From positions 248,001 through 312,000 of the forward strand of contig NZ_JAINWI010000005.1 of assembly GCF_021021435.1 (NCBI RefSeq): a stretch of DNA of 64,000 bases, in the 5' to 3' direction. Below the pieces are notes generated by a model. That model saw only the letters and a list, made by a program, of their open reading frames with translations, was not told the origin of the DNA and searched no databases. The first letter of the stretch is position 1. Each line of letters opens with the position of its first letter. Origin of the DNA: Seohaeicola saemankumensis. GTDB taxonomy: Bacteria > Pseudomonadota > Alphaproteobacteria > Rhodobacterales > Rhodobacteraceae. The position numbers and the translations under genes were made by a program. This document shows positions 61,942-64,000 of the stretch, in pieces.

Positions 61942-63069
61942 ATGGTCAAACGCATCATCATTGCCGCCCTGCTTCTTGCTTTGGTCGGAGGAGGGCTTGT
62001 CGGCTTCAATCTGTTTCGTGACCAGATGATCGAACAGATATTCGCGGATCTTCCGGTGAAACCAATGACTGTAGAAACCGAAATCGCAGCACCGCTGACA
62101 TGGCAGCCTACACGCAGCGCGATCGGCACGGTTAATGCCAATCAGGGTGTCGATCTGACGGTTGAAGCGCCGGGTATCCTGCGCGAAGTGCTGTTTGCAC
62201 CCAATACCCAGGTTGCTGCAGGCGATCTGCTGATCCGGCTTGACGATGTTGTGCAACGCGCCGATCTGGAGGCCGCCCGCACCCAGCTTGAGCTTGAACA
62301 GGCCAACCTGAACCGTCAGCAGGAACTGCAAAGCCGCGGTGTCGCGACCAGTGCCACGCTTGAGGCGACCCAAGCCGCTTTCCGTGCCGCCGAGGCGCAG
62401 ATGGCCCGTGCCGAAGCGGTTGTTGATCAACGTCGTGTGACAGCACCTTTTGGGGGAACGATCGGTCTTCTGCGAGTCGATCTGGGCCAGTATGTCCAGC
62501 CCGGAACCATCATCGCAACCTTGCAGGATCTCAGTATCATGCGTGTCGATTTCAGCCTGCCGGAGCAAAGCCTGCCCGAACTGTTCATCGGCCAGACTCT
62601 GCACTTGACCAGCGACGAGGCAGATATGTCCTTCGAGGGCAAGATCAGCGGTATTGATCCCCGCGTTGATCCGGCCAGCCGGATGGTTGCGGTACGTGGA
62701 ACAGTCGAAGGGGTCGAGGGCACACTGACACCGGGGCAATTCGTCCGTCTGCGCCTGGATTTGCCCGTAGAAGAAGGGATTATCGCCCTGCCGCAGACTG
62801 CGTTGATCAGCAGCCTTTACGGTGATTTCGTTTATGTCGTCGCAGAGCGGGAGAATGACGCTGAAACGCTGGAGGCACGTCAGGTTTTTGTCACTGTGGG
62901 GCGGCGGTCCGAGGGGATGGTCGAGATCCGCGAAGGAGTAGCCGAAGGTGACCGGATCGTAATTTCCGGACAGAACCGGCTTTCCAGCGGTGCGCCGGTA
63001 CTACTTTCCGGCTCTGGTGACGCGCCCGTGCAAGCGCAGGCAGCCGGTGCTGACGAGGTGGCGGAATGA
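61942..63069 (+). CDS. RND efflux periplasmic adaptor (membrane fusion protein)
   Basis: A 375-residue adaptor. An N-terminal helix (IIIAALLLALVGGGLVG) anchors it; the barrel-sandwich half VEAPGILREVLFAPNTQVAA, a coiled coil of about 70 residues (DLEAARTQLELEQANLNRQQ) and VTAPFGGTIGLLRVDLGQYV follow the HlyD/AcrA order. The beta-barrel and membrane-proximal domain end it. AAGGA precedes the ATG. Its stop overlaps the pump start. Confidence 0.93.
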   Translation: MVKRIIIAALLLALVGGGLVGFNLFRDQMIEQIFADLPVKPMTVETEIAAPLTWQPTRSAIGTVNANQGVDLTVEAPGILREVLFAPNTQVAAGDLLIRLDDVVQRADLEAARTQLELEQANLNRQQELQSRGVATSATLEATQAAFRAAEAQMARAEAVVDQRRVTAPFGGTIGLLRVDLGQYVQPGTIIATLQDLSIMRVDFSLPEQSLPELFIGQTLHLTSDEADMSFEGKISGIDPRVDPASRMVAVRGTVEGVEGTLTPGQFVRLRLDLPVEEGIIALPQTALISSLYGDFVYVVAERENDAETLEARQVFVTVGRRSEGMVEIREGVAEGDRIVISGQNRLSSGAPVLLSGSGDAPVQAQAAGADEVAE

Positions 63070-64000
63070 GTCTGTCCGACCTTTTCATCAAGCGGCCTGT
63101 TGCCTCGACAGTGTTGGGCCTGCTGATCGTCCTTCTTGGTTTGCAAGGGATGTTCAGCCTGCAAACCCGCCAATATCCCGAGGTGGACGAGACAGTCATC
63201 ACGGTCACGACGGTCTATCCCGGGGCTGCGGCCGATCTTATTCAGGGTTTCGTAACTTCGCCCATCGCAGCGGCTGTCGCGACAGCGGAAGGTGTCGACT
63301 ACGTCACAACGCAATCGCGGCCTTCCGCCTCGGTCGTGACAGTGCAGATGCGTTTGGGCGAGAACCCCGATACCGCGCTGACCGAGGTCATGTCGAAGGT
63401 TCAGCAGGTGCGTTCGCGCCTGCCGCAGGACGCGCAAGACCCCAGTATCGTCAAGGGCACGGGGCAGACTTTTGCGACCATGTATCTGGGTGTCCAAAAC
63501 CCCAATATGACGCCCGAACAGATCACGGAATATATCCAGCGCGTGATGGTGCCGCGCATGTCCACGATCGAGGGCGTGGCGGAATCACAGGTTCTGGGCG
63601 GTGCCGACTATGCCATGCGTGTCTGGATTGATCCGGTCCGACTGGCGGGGCAAGGCTTGACCGCGACAGATGTCAGCGCAGCGATCAGCGGCGCTAACTT
63701 TCTGTCCGCCCCGGGACGTACGCAGGGCGAGTTGGTCTCTTATGCGATCACGATGGAATCGACGCTGCAAACGCCCGAGGCTTTCGGGATGCTGCCGGTT
63801 TCGGGCAGCGGCGACGAGGTTGTGCGCCTGCATGACGTCGCAAGGATCGAACTGGCTGCGGAAAGTACCGATACGATTGTGAATTTCAACGGTCAGCCCG
63901 GCACGTTCATCGGCGTGTTTCCCACGCCGTCAGCCAACCCGCTGGATACATCTGCCAATGTGCTGGCCGAATTGCCCGCGATCCAGTCCAGCCTGCCGGA
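63066..64000 (+). CDS. RND multidrug efflux pump, 5' part (runs off the window)
   Basis: The open frame runs through the window end, so only about 311 residues are seen. The start MSLSDLFIKRPVASTVLGLL and QTRQYPEVDETVITVTTVYP, PGAAADLIQGFVTSPI, and the porter-domain text IEGVAESQVLGGADYAMRVW match HAE1/AcrB-type pumps. The first membrane helix is near residues 13-32. It starts ATGA over the adaptor stop and forms the RND operon repressed by TetR. The rest is outside the window. Confidence 0.93.
   Translation, partial: MSLSDLFIKRPVASTVLGLLIVLLGLQGMFSLQTRQYPEVDETVITVTTVYPGAAADLIQGFVTSPIAAAVATAEGVDYVTTQSRPSASVVTVQMRLGENPDTALTEVMSKVQQVRSRLPQDAQDPSIVKGTGQTFATMYLGVQNPNMTPEQITEYIQRVMVPRMSTIEGVAESQVLGGADYAMRVWIDPVRLAGQGLTATDVSAAISGANFLSAPGRTQGELVSYAITMESTLQTPEAFGMLPVSGSGDEVVRLHDVARIELAAESTDTIVNFNGQPGTFIGVFPTPSANPLDTSANVLAELPAIQSSLP

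Noticed and set aside
1-64000. CRISPR array
   Set aside because: No series of identical direct repeats with regular spacers was seen anywhere in the window.
1-64000. rRNA genes or a replication origin
   Set aside because: No rRNA-like conserved text, DnaA-box cluster with dnaA/parAB, or iteron array was seen.

Overview
The window looks like chromosomal DNA of an alphaproteobacterium of the Rhodobacteraceae (Roseobacter group). The evidence is high GC with short intergenic gaps, and family-typical gene sets: a ureD-A-J-B-C-E-F-G urease operon, a FadA/FadB beta-oxidation block with a DmdC-like acyl-CoA dehydrogenase, a DmeR-type metal repressor, and HupE/UreJ and ArsR-rhodanese proteins. Species cannot be named from sequence alone.

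Layout. 1-5.5 kb: divergent haem genes hemE and hemC, an FAD-linked 2-hydroxyacid oxidase, a secreted glutathione peroxidase and an HDAC-fold amidohydrolase. 5.5-11.2 kb: complete urease operon on the minus strand. 11.5-15.3 kb: an elongator tRNA-Met(CAT) whose 3' half supplies the last codons of an antisense serine-recombinase remnant, followed by a scrapyard (small ORFs, a DUF4386 protein, and fragments of EamA, WrbA and LysR genes). 15.3-24 kb: two copper-resistance operons (small membrane peptide, DUF302, TVP38, CopA ATPase; and lipoprotein, TolC, multicopper oxidase, cupredoxin, CusF-like protein, cytochrome c). 24-27.6 kb: a His-rich metal cluster around a DmeR-like repressor, probably for nickel/cobalt, with a second HupE/UreJ protein.

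27.8-31.4 kb: an Lrp regulator divergent from an overlapping three-gene operon (PLP lyase, M24 peptidase, Asp/Glu racemase) with no obvious assigned substrate. 31.5-39.6 kb: a metal/sulfur region with pseudogenes (MBL/rhodanese, SCO1), a sterol-desaturase-like protein, an ArsR-rhodanese regulator, DUF411, an ArsP-like permease, a PCuAC chaperone, a MerR regulator with two MerR-type promoters, a deleted IS3-family element, and an ACR3 arsenite pump with its ArsR. 40-46.5 kb: a large basic amino acid decarboxylase, a protein resembling an M48 protease without its catalytic motif, a solitary AT-rich DUF4238-like gene followed by an inverted-repeat-bounded element, and an acyl-CoA synthetase. 46.6-49.8 kb: creatinase, an EamA transporter and a sulfotransferase.

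49.8-58.9 kb: fatty-acid oxidation block (FadB, FadA, two acyl-CoA dehydrogenases, a GST-like protein) under two tandem MerR-type regulators. 58.9-64 kb: two thioesterases overlapping a MATE transporter, then a TetR regulator divergent from an RND efflux operon that runs off the end of the window.

How genes connect: creatinase releases urea from creatine, which the urease can hydrolyse, and the HupE/UreJ proteins could feed it nickel. The copper, arsenic and DmeR-type clusters form a discontinuous metal-resistance island carrying recombinase, IS and pseudogene scars, so it was probably assembled and trimmed by transfer. The candidates most likely to be new biology are the His-rich DmeR cluster, the PLP lyase/M24/racemase operon, and the AT-rich DUF4238-like islet with its downstream element.
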